Below, one piece after another: positions 1 to 6,590 of a DNA stretch of 9,786 nucleotides. Where the stretch lies: contig CAXBDR010000171.1 in NCBI GenBank assembly GCA_963974265.1, positions 1 to 9,786 of the forward strand, read 5' to 3'. Position numbers and translations under genes: made by a program. The notes under the pieces were generated by a model. It saw only the letters and a program-made list of their open reading frames with translations, searched no databases and had not been told where the DNA came from. Position 1 is the stretch's first letter. Each line of letters starts with the position of its first letter. Origin of the DNA: CAISIP01 sp963974265. GTDB taxonomy: Bacteria; Pseudomonadota; Gammaproteobacteria; Burkholderiales; Burkholderiaceae_C.

Positions 1-180
1 ACTGTGCAGTGTCCGCGGCCCTGCCGCAACGACCGTGAACTGGTTCACGAATGCCTTCCGTCATTGCGCAACCGAACCAAGACCATGACCATGACGCACA
101 AACACCCGCCCGGCCGCGAGCCACCCGACCTGCCCCCCAAGCCCGAACCGGAGCCGGACACGAAGGCGCGCCGGCCCTGA
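1..180 (+). CDS. Possible proline-rich reading frame, convergent with the receptor gene (open at left edge)
   Basis: Plus-strand frame 1 is open from base 1 to a TGA at 178-180. It may be the C-terminus of a gene that starts outside the window, or a 31-residue ORF starting at the ATG at 85. The tail reads PPDLPPKPEPEPDTKARRP and is rich in proline and charged residues. Nearly all codons from 85 onward end in G or C, as in the real genes of this window. No Shine-Dalgarno sequence precedes the ATG at 85, and I recognise no family. A second plus-strand frame starting at 51 runs to 260, deep into the receptor gene, and looks less likely. This could be chance in a GC-rich region. Confidence 0.25.
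   Translation, partial: TVQCPRPCRNDRELVHECLPSLRNRTKTMTMTHKHPPGREPPDLPPKPEPEPDTKARRP
34..49. promoter_or_regulatory. Perfect 16-bp palindrome, operator-like
   Basis: The sequence is CGTGAAC-TG-GTTCACG: two perfect 7-base arms around a 2-base centre. This shape is typical of an operator for a dimeric transcription factor. It lies just upstream of the first ATG codons (51 and 85) on the plus strand. It also lies about 150 bases beyond the stop of the minus-strand receptor gene, so it could serve a plus-strand gene or a gene outside the window. I cannot name a regulator. A second short dyad, ACTG-TG-CAGT, lies at bases 1-10. Confidence 0.35.
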
Positions 181-196
181 TCGACCGCAGCGCGCC
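165..196. terminator. Inverted repeat between convergent gene ends, possible bidirectional terminator
   Basis: The arms GGCGCGC (165-171) and GCGCGCC (190-196) pair perfectly. An inner CGG/CCG pair (172-174 with 185-187) extends the stem past a 2-base bulge. The structure lies just beyond the receptor stop codon (199-201) and spans the stop of the possible plus-strand frame. No T-tract follows on either strand, so it is not a textbook intrinsic terminator. Confidence 0.25.
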
Positions 197-198
197 GC

Positions 199-1173
199 CT
201 ATTCGGCCTTCAGCCCGGCGGCGGAAATGGCCTTGGCCCAGCTGTCGATCTCCTGGTTGAAGAAGCGGGTGAAGGCGGCCGGTGAACTGGCCTTGAGTTC
301 GTTGCCGCCGGCCTCGATGCGTTCGCGCGTCTGCGCATTGGCCAGTGCCACCGTCATGGCCTTGGACAACCTGTCGATCACCGGCGCCGGCAGGCCGGCG
401 GGCCCGAGCAGGCCGACCCAGCTGGCGTATTCGAGCCCGCCGATGCCAGCCTCCTGGTAGGTTGGCAACTGCGGCATGCCGGCCCAGCGCTGCTCGCGGC
501 CCACCGCCAGCGCACGGATATTGCCGGCCTTGAGCTGGCTTTGCATCGACGCCACGTTGTTGAACGACAGCTGGATGCGCCCGCTGACCAGGTCGGGCAG
601 CAGCTGGTCGACTCCTTTGTACGGCACGTGCGTGATCGGCACGCCGCTGCGCAGCGAGAACATCGTGGCCGCAAGGTGCTGCGTCGTGCCATTGCCGTTC
701 GAGCCATAGTTGAGCGTGCCCGGATGGGCCTTGCCGTGGGCGATCAGCTCCTGCACCGTGTTCACCGGCAGGTCCTTGTTGACCACCAGCACCGACGGCA
801 CCATGGCGACCAGTCCGATCGGCGTGAAGTCCTTGCGCGGATCGAAGGGCGTGGACTTGATCAGCGACTTGTTGATGGCCAGCGAGGCACTGGCCATGAT
901 CAGCGTGTAGCCGTCGCCGGGCGCCTTGGCCACGGCGTCGAACGCGATGTTGCCGCTGGCGCCGGGTCGGTTCTCGACCACCACGCTGGTGCCCAGCGAG
1001 GTGGCCATGTCGGTCGACATCAGGCGCGCAATGATGTCGACCGCGCCACCGGCGGGAAACGGCACCAGGATGCGGACCGGCTTGCTCGGAAAATCCTGTG
1101 CCTGTGCCAGCGGCGCGGTCACACCCAGCGCCAGGACGGCGCAGGTGGTCAGGAAGTGGCGTTTGAACATCAT
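199..1173 (-). CDS. Bug-family (TTT) periplasmic solute-binding receptor
   Basis: This 324-residue protein is a tripartite tricarboxylate transporter receptor (TctC/Bug family). Such proteins capture small organic acids or other solutes in the periplasm. The N-terminus MMFKRHFLTT begins a Sec signal peptide with a likely cut after AQA (residue 25). The mature part opens with the family hallmark FPSKPVRILVPFPAGGAVD, followed by ENRPGASGN (68-76), YGSNGNGTTQHLA (156-168) and HVPYKG (182-187). The length is normal for the family. A ribosome site (AAAGG) ends 8 bases before the ATG. That ATG shares four bases (ATGA, 1173-1170) with the stop of the upstream phosphoesterase, suggesting coupled translation. 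No TctA/TctB membrane genes are present, so this may be one of the orphan receptors common in Burkholderiales. The ligand cannot be read from the sequence. The family call is very secure. Confidence 0.95.
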   Translation of the reverse strand: MMFKRHFLTTCAVLALGVTAPLAQAQDFPSKPVRILVPFPAGGAVDIIARLMSTDMATSLGTSVVVENRPGASGNIAFDAVAKAPGDGYTLIMASASLAINKSLIKSTPFDPRKDFTPIGLVAMVPSVLVVNKDLPVNTVQELIAHGKAHPGTLNYGSNGNGTTQHLAATMFSLRSGVPITHVPYKGVDQLLPDLVSGRIQLSFNNVASMQSQLKAGNIRALAVGREQRWAGMPQLPTYQEAGIGGLEYASWVGLLGPAGLPAPVIDRLSKAMTVALANAQTRERIEAGGNELKASSPAAFTRFFNQEIDSWAKAISAAGLKAE

Positions 1174-3083
1174 CGTCGGTGCCTTTCTGCGGTGGGGTTG
1201 GAGATGCATGGGTCGTCGGCTCGGGCTGCTGCGGGCGCGGTTTGGTCGGGTTCTGACGCGGCAGCGGCTCGTGAATCGGCCAGCACGCGTCCGGCGGCGC
1301 GCCAGTTGCCGCTGCGGTCGATCAGTCCGGTGCGCACGTAATAACCGCGGTCGATGTCCATGAAGGTGTCCAGCAGCAGCAGGACCTCGGGATGGCGGCG
1401 CGCCAGTTGCAGCGCCTCTTCCACAAGCGCCTGGTTCGCGGCGTCGTCGATCTCGGCATCGTTGGGGCCGTCGCCCATCAGGGCGCGGGTCGCGCATACG
1501 GTGGCGCCGCTGCTGCGGGCGAATGCCGTCAAGGTCTGCATCGCCGGCGCCAGCGGTTCGTCGCGCGCAAGGCTGAACGCGACACCGGCGGCAAGGCCGG
1601 CCAGCGGACCGGCCAGCAGCTCGCCGGCCTGCGCGTATTGCCCGACCGTGAAGCCGGGAGCCGCGTAATGCTTGCCGGGGGCCTTGCCGGTATTGCCTTC
1701 GGTCCCGCTGCGCAGCGCGGCGAACAGCATGCGCAGACCGGTGTCGCGCAGCAAGCCACCCACGCATGCGGCCAGCTCCGGCGCGGCGCGCACCGGCAAC
1801 ACGCATTCCCAGAAGCCGATCAACGGCGCGTGTTCACGCAGCTGCGCGAGCAGCGCGGCACCCGGCAGGCCGACCGAGAAGAAGGTGAAGCGATGCCCCA
1901 ACGCCACCATGTCGGCCACGCGTCGGCGCACCTGCGGGTCGAGCAGGTCATGGACCGGGGCGCGCAGATGGCGGATGCCGGCGCTCCACAGGGCCTGCAC
2001 CGCATGGTCGTTGCGCACCCGGCGGCGTGCGAACGGGTCCACCGGCGGATTGAACGGCAGCTCCACCTGGGCGCACCAGGGGTGGCTGAGGTTCACGCCC
2101 AGCGGTGTCCCGCCCGGATCCTTCGGATGGCCGGGCAGTTGCAGCGCCAGCGTGTCGGTGCCGCCGTGGGTCTGCACCAGGCGCGCCACATGGCCACGTT
2201 CGTACACGTCGACCCAGAAGAAACCCAGCTTGCCGGTGTCGTTGCGGCCGTATTCGTCGGTCGGCGCGCCGCTGTGCAGTTCGCTGTAGTCGCGGCGCAC
2301 GAAGGAGGTCGACGGCAGCGCGTGGATCTCGGTGGAGCCGAAGCGGTTGTAGAACAGGTTGTGCACGTGGCCGCAGAACACCGCCTCGACGCGGTGGCGC
2401 TCGAGCAGTTCGAGCAACCAGTGCCGCGCATGCTGCTCCATGTTGTCATAACTCGTGTCCTCCGGCGGCTGCGCCAGGAAGGGAGGGTAGTGGGTGGCCA
2501 GGAAGATGCGCTTGCCCTGGGCCGCGCGCAGTTCGTCCTCGAGCCAGCGCTTCTGCTGCGCCTCGAGCGGCAATCCGGAACCGAGGATCGGCGAATTGAT
2601 CAGCAGCAGCACGCAGCCGCCGGCATGGTGGACCTGGAACGGCGCGCCGAACACCTGGCCATAACCATCCAGCCACTGCGGCGCCACGGCCGCGGCAGGG
2701 GCCGTGTCGTCGTTCTTGTCGCCGATGTCATGGTTGCCGGGTGTGTACAGGACCGGGCAGCGCAGGTTGGCGAACAACTGCCGGGCCAGCAGCAGCGTCG
2801 CGTCGTGGGATTCGGCCTGCGGTACCGGATGCACGATGTCGCCCAGGTGCAGCACGAACTGTGGAGCCCGCGCGCGCAGCCAGTCGACGACGCTGCGGTT
2901 GCGCAGGTTCGAGCGTGGTGCGCGCACGCCGGATATCTCGGGTTCGAGGTGGGAGTCGGCGATGACGGCAAACGCGAACAGGCGCCTGCCGTGGCGCGGG
3001 GAGATCAGGACCGGTGGCATCGCACCGGCGCGCTCGGCCTGCTGCCGCGCGTCATGCCCCGGGAATCCGCCGCCATCGGTCAT
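1170..3083 (-). CDS. Calcineurin-like metallophosphoesterase with an unidentified C-terminal domain
   Basis: This 637-residue protein has an N-terminal metallophosphoesterase domain (about 35-265) with every metal-binding motif: ADSH (D43, H45), GD (D82), GNHD (N117, H118), THYPP (H198) and GHVH (H239, H241). It should be a two-metal phosphodiesterase or phosphatase. The motif order resembles CpdA-type class III enzymes, but those are usually under 300 residues. The extra C-terminal part (about 340-605) alternates hydrophobic strands and helices and ends DTFMDIDRGYYVRTGLIDR. This looks like a TIM-barrel fold, perhaps glycoside-hydrolase-like; that is my inference. I see no signal peptide or membrane segment, so it is probably cytoplasmic. 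The ATG at 3083 is chosen because AGGAG lies 8 bases before it; an upstream ATG at 3101 lacks such a site. The stop overlaps the receptor start. The substrate is unknown. Confidence 0.9.
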   Translation of the reverse strand: MTDGGGFPGHDARQQAERAGAMPPVLISPRHGRRLFAFAVIADSHLEPEISGVRAPRSNLRNRSVVDWLRARAPQFVLHLGDIVHPVPQAESHDATLLLARQLFANLRCPVLYTPGNHDIGDKNDDTAPAAAVAPQWLDGYGQVFGAPFQVHHAGGCVLLLINSPILGSGLPLEAQQKRWLEDELRAAQGKRIFLATHYPPFLAQPPEDTSYDNMEQHARHWLLELLERHRVEAVFCGHVHNLFYNRFGSTEIHALPSTSFVRRDYSELHSGAPTDEYGRNDTGKLGFFWVDVYERGHVARLVQTHGGTDTLALQLPGHPKDPGGTPLGVNLSHPWCAQVELPFNPPVDPFARRRVRNDHAVQALWSAGIRHLRAPVHDLLDPQVRRRVADMVALGHRFTFFSVGLPGAALLAQLREHAPLIGFWECVLPVRAAPELAACVGGLLRDTGLRMLFAALRSGTEGNTGKAPGKHYAAPGFTVGQYAQAGELLAGPLAGLAAGVAFSLARDEPLAPAMQTLTAFARSSGATVCATRALMGDGPNDAEIDDAANQALVEEALQLARRHPEVLLLLDTFMDIDRGYYVRTGLIDRSGNWRAAGRVLADSRAAAASEPDQTAPAAARADDPCISNPTAERHRR

Positions 3084-3091
3084 CCGTCGCG

Positions 3092-3096
3092 CTCCT
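3092..3096 (-). promoter_or_regulatory. Ribosome binding site deciding the phosphoesterase start
   Basis: AGGAG on the minus strand lies 8 bases before the ATG at 3083. The alternative in-frame ATG at 3101 has only AGTCCAC-like sequence before it. This favours the 637-residue form over the 643-residue form. Confidence 0.75.
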
Positions 3097-3182
3097 GTCA
3101 TGTGGACTGCTAGCAGCCATCGAAAAGAACTCCGCGCTGCACGTGAATCAATATAGCGACGTGTGCGGCGTGTGGCGCGCCT

Positions 3183-3215
3183 CAGATGTTTCGTGGGCAG
3201 CGCAGATGTTTCGTG
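3183..3215. repeat. Two tandem copies of CAGATGTTTCGTG, 20-bp period
   Basis: CAGATGTTTCGTG occurs at 3183-3195 and again, identical, at 3203-3215, with a 7-base spacer. The 20-bp period is about two helical turns, so two bound proteins would sit on the same DNA face. The pair lies in the 198-base gap between the pssA stop and the phosphoesterase start, about 100 bases upstream of the latter. The rest of the gap holds no convincing gene. A weak promoter candidate follows on the minus strand: TTGATT (3146-3151), 17 bases, then a poor -10, TCTTTT (3123-3128). The pair could be an activator or repressor site, or the relic of an insertion-sequence end with multiple terminal repeats. Confidence 0.6.
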
Positions 3216-3281
3216 ACAGGAAATCAGAGCATCATGGCACCGCCGCGTACCGGACGGCGATTCGTCGCCGCGCGGGCGGGC

Positions 3282-3911
3282 TCACCACTTCGGAATGTGG
3301 ATCCGGCTGATCATCAAGGAGCCGGAGGCGGCGAACAGCAACACCAGCGGATGCAACGTCAGCCCCATCAGCCGAATCTCGCCCCACCACAGCTGCGGGC
3401 CCACGGCACCAAAGGCAGCGGCCGCCACCAGCACGGCCACCAGCACGACCGAGGTCGGTATCGGCGTGCCTTCGAAATGGTGCACCTTGCCCGATGCGTC
3501 CGACATGTCCTGGGCGGTGACGTTGAAGCGCGCCAGCCGCGAGACGCCGCAGGCGACGAAATAGGCCAGCACGATGCGGTCGAAGAAACCCTGCATGCCG
3601 CAGGCATAGGCCAGCATGGCTGGCGCGACGCCGAACGAGATCACGTCGGACAAGGAGTCGAGTTCGCGTCCCAGGCTGGAGGACTGCTGGCGCCAGCGCG
3701 CGATGCGGCCGTCGAGCACGTCGAACACCAGCGCTGCCAGGATCAGCGCGCCCGCAAAATACAGGTGCAGGATGCCGCCAGTCTGCACGAAAGAGATGGC
3801 CGAGAAGATGGCGCCGGTGCCGCACAAGGCATTGGCGAGCGTGAACCAGTCCGCAAGGTGGAACTCGCGGATCATCGAAAACGGCTTGGGGCGGCTAGGG
3901 TTGTTGGGCAT
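3282..3911 (-). CDS. pssA: CDP-alcohol phosphatidyltransferase, probable phosphatidylserine synthase
   Basis: This 209-residue integral membrane protein carries the full CDP-alcohol phosphatidyltransferase signature: D64, D67-G68, A71-R72, G81, D85 and D89 (DVLDGRIARW then GRELDSLSD). These acidic residues bind the metal and the CDP-diacylglycerol. The family joins a lipid-linked phosphatidyl group to an alcohol. The opening LADWFTLANALCGTGAIFSA and the later GTPIPTS motif fit the serine-using branch, giving phosphatidylserine for phosphatidylethanolamine synthesis. A related alcohol acceptor cannot be excluded. Several membrane segments are visible from about residue 22 to 203. The ATG at 3911 is chosen although it lacks a clear ribosome site. 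A GTG at 4058 would add 49 low-complexity residues, and an ATG at 3875 would shorten the protein by 12. The end ISRIHIPKW looks complete. Confidence 0.85.
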   Translation of the reverse strand: MPNNPSRPKPFSMIREFHLADWFTLANALCGTGAIFSAISFVQTGGILHLYFAGALILAALVFDVLDGRIARWRQQSSSLGRELDSLSDVISFGVAPAMLAYACGMQGFFDRIVLAYFVACGVSRLARFNVTAQDMSDASGKVHHFEGTPIPTSVVLVAVLVAAAAFGAVGPQLWWGEIRLMGLTLHPLVLLFAASGSLMISRIHIPKW

Positions 3912-4073
3912 GGTGGTCGGATCGGGATGGGGCAGGTCGTCACCGCAGGTCGCGCGGTCTGGCGAAGGCGCCCGGACACCCGTTGTGCCTCGAGTATGCC
4001 GCGATGGGCCGGGCCTGGCTGTAGGAGAAGTTCGTGCCTTTGCGTTCTGGCGTGGCACCGGGCGATGACGATG
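3912..4073. other. Gap between pssA and the MFS gene, nothing recognised
   Basis: This 162-base gap separates the MFS stop from the chosen pssA start. I found no terminator with a T-tract and no convincing promoter hexamers. If pssA used the GTG at 4058 the gap would almost vanish, but the encoded extension looks non-conserved in character. Confidence 0.4.
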
Positions 4074-5738
4074 TCACGCGGCTGGGTCGCCCGGCATCGT
4101 GCGGGCGGTGTCCGTGCCATGCACGGATTCGAGGATGCGCCGGCGCACCACCGGCGGCTCTTTGCCGATGTGGAACGCATGCTTGCGGTCGCGCAGCGTC
4201 GCGTCGGAGGTGGTGACCCGGTCGAAGCGGCGCAGGTGCTCGGTCCAGGACTCGTCGACGATCTGCTCGATGAACAGCCCCGGATCGTTGATGTCGCGCA
4301 GCAGGTCCCACGACAAGGCGCCGTGGCGCAAGCGGCTGCGGCGGCTGATCCGCATCAACTGCTTGAACTCGTCGGCGCGCGCCGGGTCGATGCGGTACTC
4401 GATCGTCAGCACCACCCGGCCCGCGCCCGGCGGCTGCTTGGGCTGCGGCACCTTGAACTGCCGGGTCGGCGTCAGGTCTTCCTCGGTCTGGCTGTCGGCC
4501 ATCCAGCGATTGGCCAGCCACATCGTGATCACTCCGGTGACGGCTGCGACCACCAGGCTGCCGCGGATCGCGTAATGCGAGGCCACCTGGCCCCAGATGG
4601 CGGCGCCCGCTGCGCTGGCACCCATGATGGCCATCTGGTACATCGACATGCCGCGGGCTCGCACCCAGTCGGGCAATGCGAACTGAGCCGACACGCTCAG
4701 CGTGTTGGCCGTCGTGATCCAGGCCATGCCGGCCACGACCATGGCCAGCGCCGCCACCGTGGTGTTGGGCGCGAACGCAACAACGACCATCGCCAGGGAC
4801 TGCAAGGCAGCGCCTCGGAACACCAGCCCGTCGCGCGACCAGTAGCGGCGCAGGCGCTGCATGTTCAGCGCGGCGACGATGGCGCCGGTTCCCATGGACG
4901 CGAGCAGCAGCGTGAACGTGCGCGCATCCCCGCCCGGCAGGCCGCGCGCCACCAGCGGCAGCAGCGCGATCAGCGCCGTGGAATGGAAGAAGAACAGGCA
5001 GATGCGCACCAGCACGCCTTGCAGGTGCGCCGACTGGCCCATGAACTGCATGCCCACGCGGATCGCGCTGAGCAGTTTTTCCCGGCCCAGCGGTTGCGGC
5101 GTCGGCGTGCGTTTCCAGCGCGAGATGGTGATCGCGGCCACGATGGCCAGCGCCGCGTTGAGCATGAACACGTAGGCGCTGCCCAGGCTGGCGATCAAGG
5201 CGCCGGCCACCAGCGGGCCGACGATGCGCGAGGCGTTCATCGACACGCCGTTGAGCGCCAGCGCCGCCGGCAGCTGGTGGCGCGGCACCAGCTCGGGCAC
5301 GATGGCCGAGAACACCGGCCAGCGCAGCGCCAGGCCGACGCCGTTGGCAAAGGTCATGCCCAGCAGCAGCAAGGGCGACATCCAGCCCGACAACACGGTG
5401 GCGCACAAGGCGAGCGCGACCACGGCAACCCACAATTGCGTGAACAGGAAGAACTTCTTGCGGTCCAGGATGTCGGCCAGCGCGCCGCTGGGCAGGCCGA
5501 GCAGGAACACCGGCAGTGTCGAGGCGGTCTGCACCAGTGCCACCAGCACCGGCGAGGTGGTCAGCGAGGTCATCAGCCAGGCCGCCGCCACGTCGTTCAT
5601 CCACATCGAGATGTTGGCGGCCAGCCAGGTGAACCACAACATGCGGAACACGGGCAGCGCCAGCGGGGCGAAGGCGGAGGTGCCGGGATCGGGCTTGGGC
5701 GTGGTCTCGGGGTCGTTCGGGGGCAGGTCGGAGGGCAT
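4074..5738 (-). CDS. MFS_3-type transporter with C-terminal ABM-like domain
   Basis: This 554-residue protein belongs to the major facilitator superfamily, in the MFS_3 group (EntS-like exporters, Pfam 'transmembrane secretion effector'). The membrane part spans about residues 25-412, with many hydrophobic helices. It has a motif-A loop, GALADILDRKK (85-95), after the second helix, and WPVFSAIVPELVPR (140-153). After a linker (413-440), residues about 441-522 form a soluble domain starting VVLTIEYRIDPARADEFKQL. This resembles an antibiotic-biosynthesis-monooxygenase (ABM) dimeric alpha-beta barrel. The same arrangement is known in this Pfam family, so the fusion is not an artefact. The likely role is efflux of a small molecule such as a siderophore or toxic compound; the substrate is unknown. 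No strong ribosome site precedes the ATG, but the N-terminus fits, leading into FRMLWFTWLAANISMWMND. Confidence 0.88.
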   Translation of the reverse strand: MPSDLPPNDPETTPKPDPGTSAFAPLALPVFRMLWFTWLAANISMWMNDVAAAWLMTSLTTSPVLVALVQTASTLPVFLLGLPSGALADILDRKKFFLFTQLWVAVVALALCATVLSGWMSPLLLLGMTFANGVGLALRWPVFSAIVPELVPRHQLPAALALNGVSMNASRIVGPLVAGALIASLGSAYVFMLNAALAIVAAITISRWKRTPTPQPLGREKLLSAIRVGMQFMGQSAHLQGVLVRICLFFFHSTALIALLPLVARGLPGGDARTFTLLLASMGTGAIVAALNMQRLRRYWSRDGLVFRGAALQSLAMVVVAFAPNTTVAALAMVVAGMAWITTANTLSVSAQFALPDWVRARGMSMYQMAIMGASAAGAAIWGQVASHYAIRGSLVVAAVTGVITMWLANRWMADSQTEEDLTPTRQFKVPQPKQPPGAGRVVLTIEYRIDPARADEFKQLMRISRRSRLRHGALSWDLLRDINDPGLFIEQIVDESWTEHLRRFDRVTTSDATLRDRKHAFHIGKEPPVVRRRILESVHGTDTARTMPGDPAA

Positions 5739-5911
5739 GGGGACGGGGCGAAATCACGAAACGGCCACCGGGCTGCGGGCCGGGTCGCCAGCGCGCATTG
5801 TCGCGTGTCACGGTCGTCGGCCGTTGCCGGCAGCCGGCGGCAAGGCGCCGCAGCCCGGGCGCCACGTGTGCCGGATCCCCGTCAGGCCGTGTTGGCCGGC
5901 GCGTCAGCGCC
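5739..5911. other. Gap upstream of the MFS gene, GC-rich with one hairpin
   Basis: This 173-base stretch separates the flavoprotein remnant from the MFS gene. A small inverted repeat, TTGCCG (5824-5829) with CGGCAA (5838-5843), could form a hairpin with an 8-base loop. No T-tract follows. I saw no convincing -35/-10 pair, though the MFS promoter may lie here. Confidence 0.35.
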
Positions 5912-6168
5912 TCAGCGGTACGCCCGCAGGTCGTTTCACTCGAACAGCCGCTTGGCCCGGTGCAGCAGGCGGCTCGACGGCAGCAGCAGGTTGCGCTTAT
6001 CGGTGCGGTAGACCAGCGAGCCGCTCTGCAACGCGTCGACGATGCAGATCAGCTCGACGGCGAAGCCGGTCGTGACGGGGCGACCCTGCAGTTCGTCGAC
6101 AGGCCGCCGAAGCCAGCGCCGATGACGGTGATGCGCGCGGGTTTTCCGGCGCGGGTCGTGGTGTTCAT
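5912..6168 (-). pseudogene. Internally deleted NAD(P)/FAD-dependent oxidoreductase remnant
   Basis: An ATG at 6168, ten bases after the ybgE stop, opens a frame with a classic dinucleotide-binding start: RITVIGAGFGGLS (GxGxxG). The frame then runs into nonsense and stops at 6049. From about 6100 a different frame reads VDELQGRPVTTGFAVEL and continues through LVYRTDKRNLLLP to KRLFE, stopping at 5936. This looks like the C-terminal tail of the same kind of flavoprotein, in the style of sulfide:quinone oxidoreductase or NADH dehydrogenase-2. Reading past that TGA gives NDLRAYR and a second TGA (5912-5914), so the first stop may also be a mutation. An intact protein of this class is about 350-430 residues; here some 300 middle residues are missing. 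The join lies near GTCGAC (6095-6100). The family is inferred from short segments only. Confidence 0.65.
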
Positions 6169-6178
6169 CGCGGTGGAA

Positions 6179-6466
6179 TCAGTGTGTCAGCTGGATCAGG
6201 CCGGCCAGAACCAGTGCCGCGGCGCAGGACCAGCCGGAAAACAGCCAGCGCCAGATGGCGGCCCGTGGCACGAATCCCACGCCGCGGATGAAACCCGCAC
6301 TCATGGCCCAGAACAGCAGCATCGCCAGGCCGTGGTCGGCCTTGCCCGCGGCATCGGCCATCAGCGACGGATACAGCGTACCGGCGATCATGATGGCGAG
6401 CGCGACCAGCAGGCTGGGCAGGTGCATGCGGGGCGCGTCCGCCGCGCCGGCGCCGTTCGGGGTCAT
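6179..6466 (-). CDS. ybgE: Cyd operon protein YbgE
   Basis: This 95-residue membrane protein matches the YbgE family, encoded downstream of cytochrome bd genes in many proteobacteria. The key stretch is HGLAMLLFWAMSAGFIRGVGFVPR (45-68), which corresponds to HGLLLMWAVCAGVIHGVGF in the Escherichia coli protein (97 residues). Hydrophobic segments lie at about 17-36, 46-63 and 71-92. Its exact role is unclear; it is linked to cytochrome bd function by gene order. The start is set by the four-base overlap ATGA with the cydX stop (6466-6463), which implies coupled translation. Longer in-frame versions reaching 6670 would run over cydX and lack its hydrophobic character. It is the last intact gene of the operon. 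Confidence 0.87.
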   Translation of the reverse strand: MTPNGAGAADAPRMHLPSLLVALAIMIAGTLYPSLMADAAGKADHGLAMLLFWAMSAGFIRGVGFVPRAAIWRWLFSGWSCAAALVLAGLIQLTH

Positions 6467-6585
6467 GGCTTGTCCGTGTCCTTGCCGGCTTCGGCGCGTG
6501 CGGCTTCGTTCTCGCCCCACATCGCGTTCATGATCGCCAGCAGCACAGCGAAGCCGACTCCCAGCATCCAGGCGAAATACCACAT
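6463..6585 (-). CDS. cydX: Cytochrome bd oxidase small subunit CydX
   Basis: This 40-residue protein begins MWYFAWMLG, the hallmark of CydX/YbgT (Escherichia coli MWYFAWILG, 37 residues). It is a single membrane helix (about residues 3-22) followed by a charged tail with ENEAARAEAGKD. CydX binds CydA next to the haems and is needed for a stable, active bd oxidase in E. coli. A strong ribosome site, AAGGAG (6594-6599), sits 8 bases before the ATG. The stop overlaps the ybgE start. The gap back to the cydB stop is 114 bases, long for this tight operon, and may hold another tiny ORF. The identification is very secure despite the short length. Confidence 0.95.
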   Translation of the reverse strand: MWYFAWMLGVGFAVLLAIMNAMWGENEAARAEAGKDTDKP

Positions 6586-6590
6586 CGTCT

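Noticed and set aside
1174..1806. An N-terminal extension of the Bug receptor reaching 1806
   Set aside because: It would hide the signal peptide and overlaps the phosphoesterase in another frame. The ATG at 1173 gives a perfect signal peptide with a ribosome site.
1392..3113. A 573-codon plus-strand frame antisense to the phosphoesterase
   Set aside because: Its composition is that of a shadow frame (His/Arg/Gln-rich), and the minus strand has all the metallophosphoesterase motifs.
3282..3320. Possible truncation of PssA at its C-terminus
   Set aside because: The protein ends in ISRIHIPKW after the last membrane segment, which is a plausible natural end, and other frames downstream show no continuing membrane segments.
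5824..5843. A TTGCCG/CGGCAA hairpin as an intrinsic terminator
   Set aside because: The loop is large and no T-tract follows on either strand, so it is only noted within the gap.
3186..6011. A 941-codon open frame on the plus strand antisense to pssA and the MFS gene
   Set aside because: It is rich in His, Gln, Arg and Gly with no domain, and it mirrors two well-recognised minus-strand genes. Long antisense frames are expected in such GC-rich coding DNA.
6086..6100. CTGCAG and GTCGAC next to the flavoprotein junction, suggesting a cloning scar
   Set aside because: Both six-base sites are common in GC-rich DNA, and no vector sequence surrounds them.
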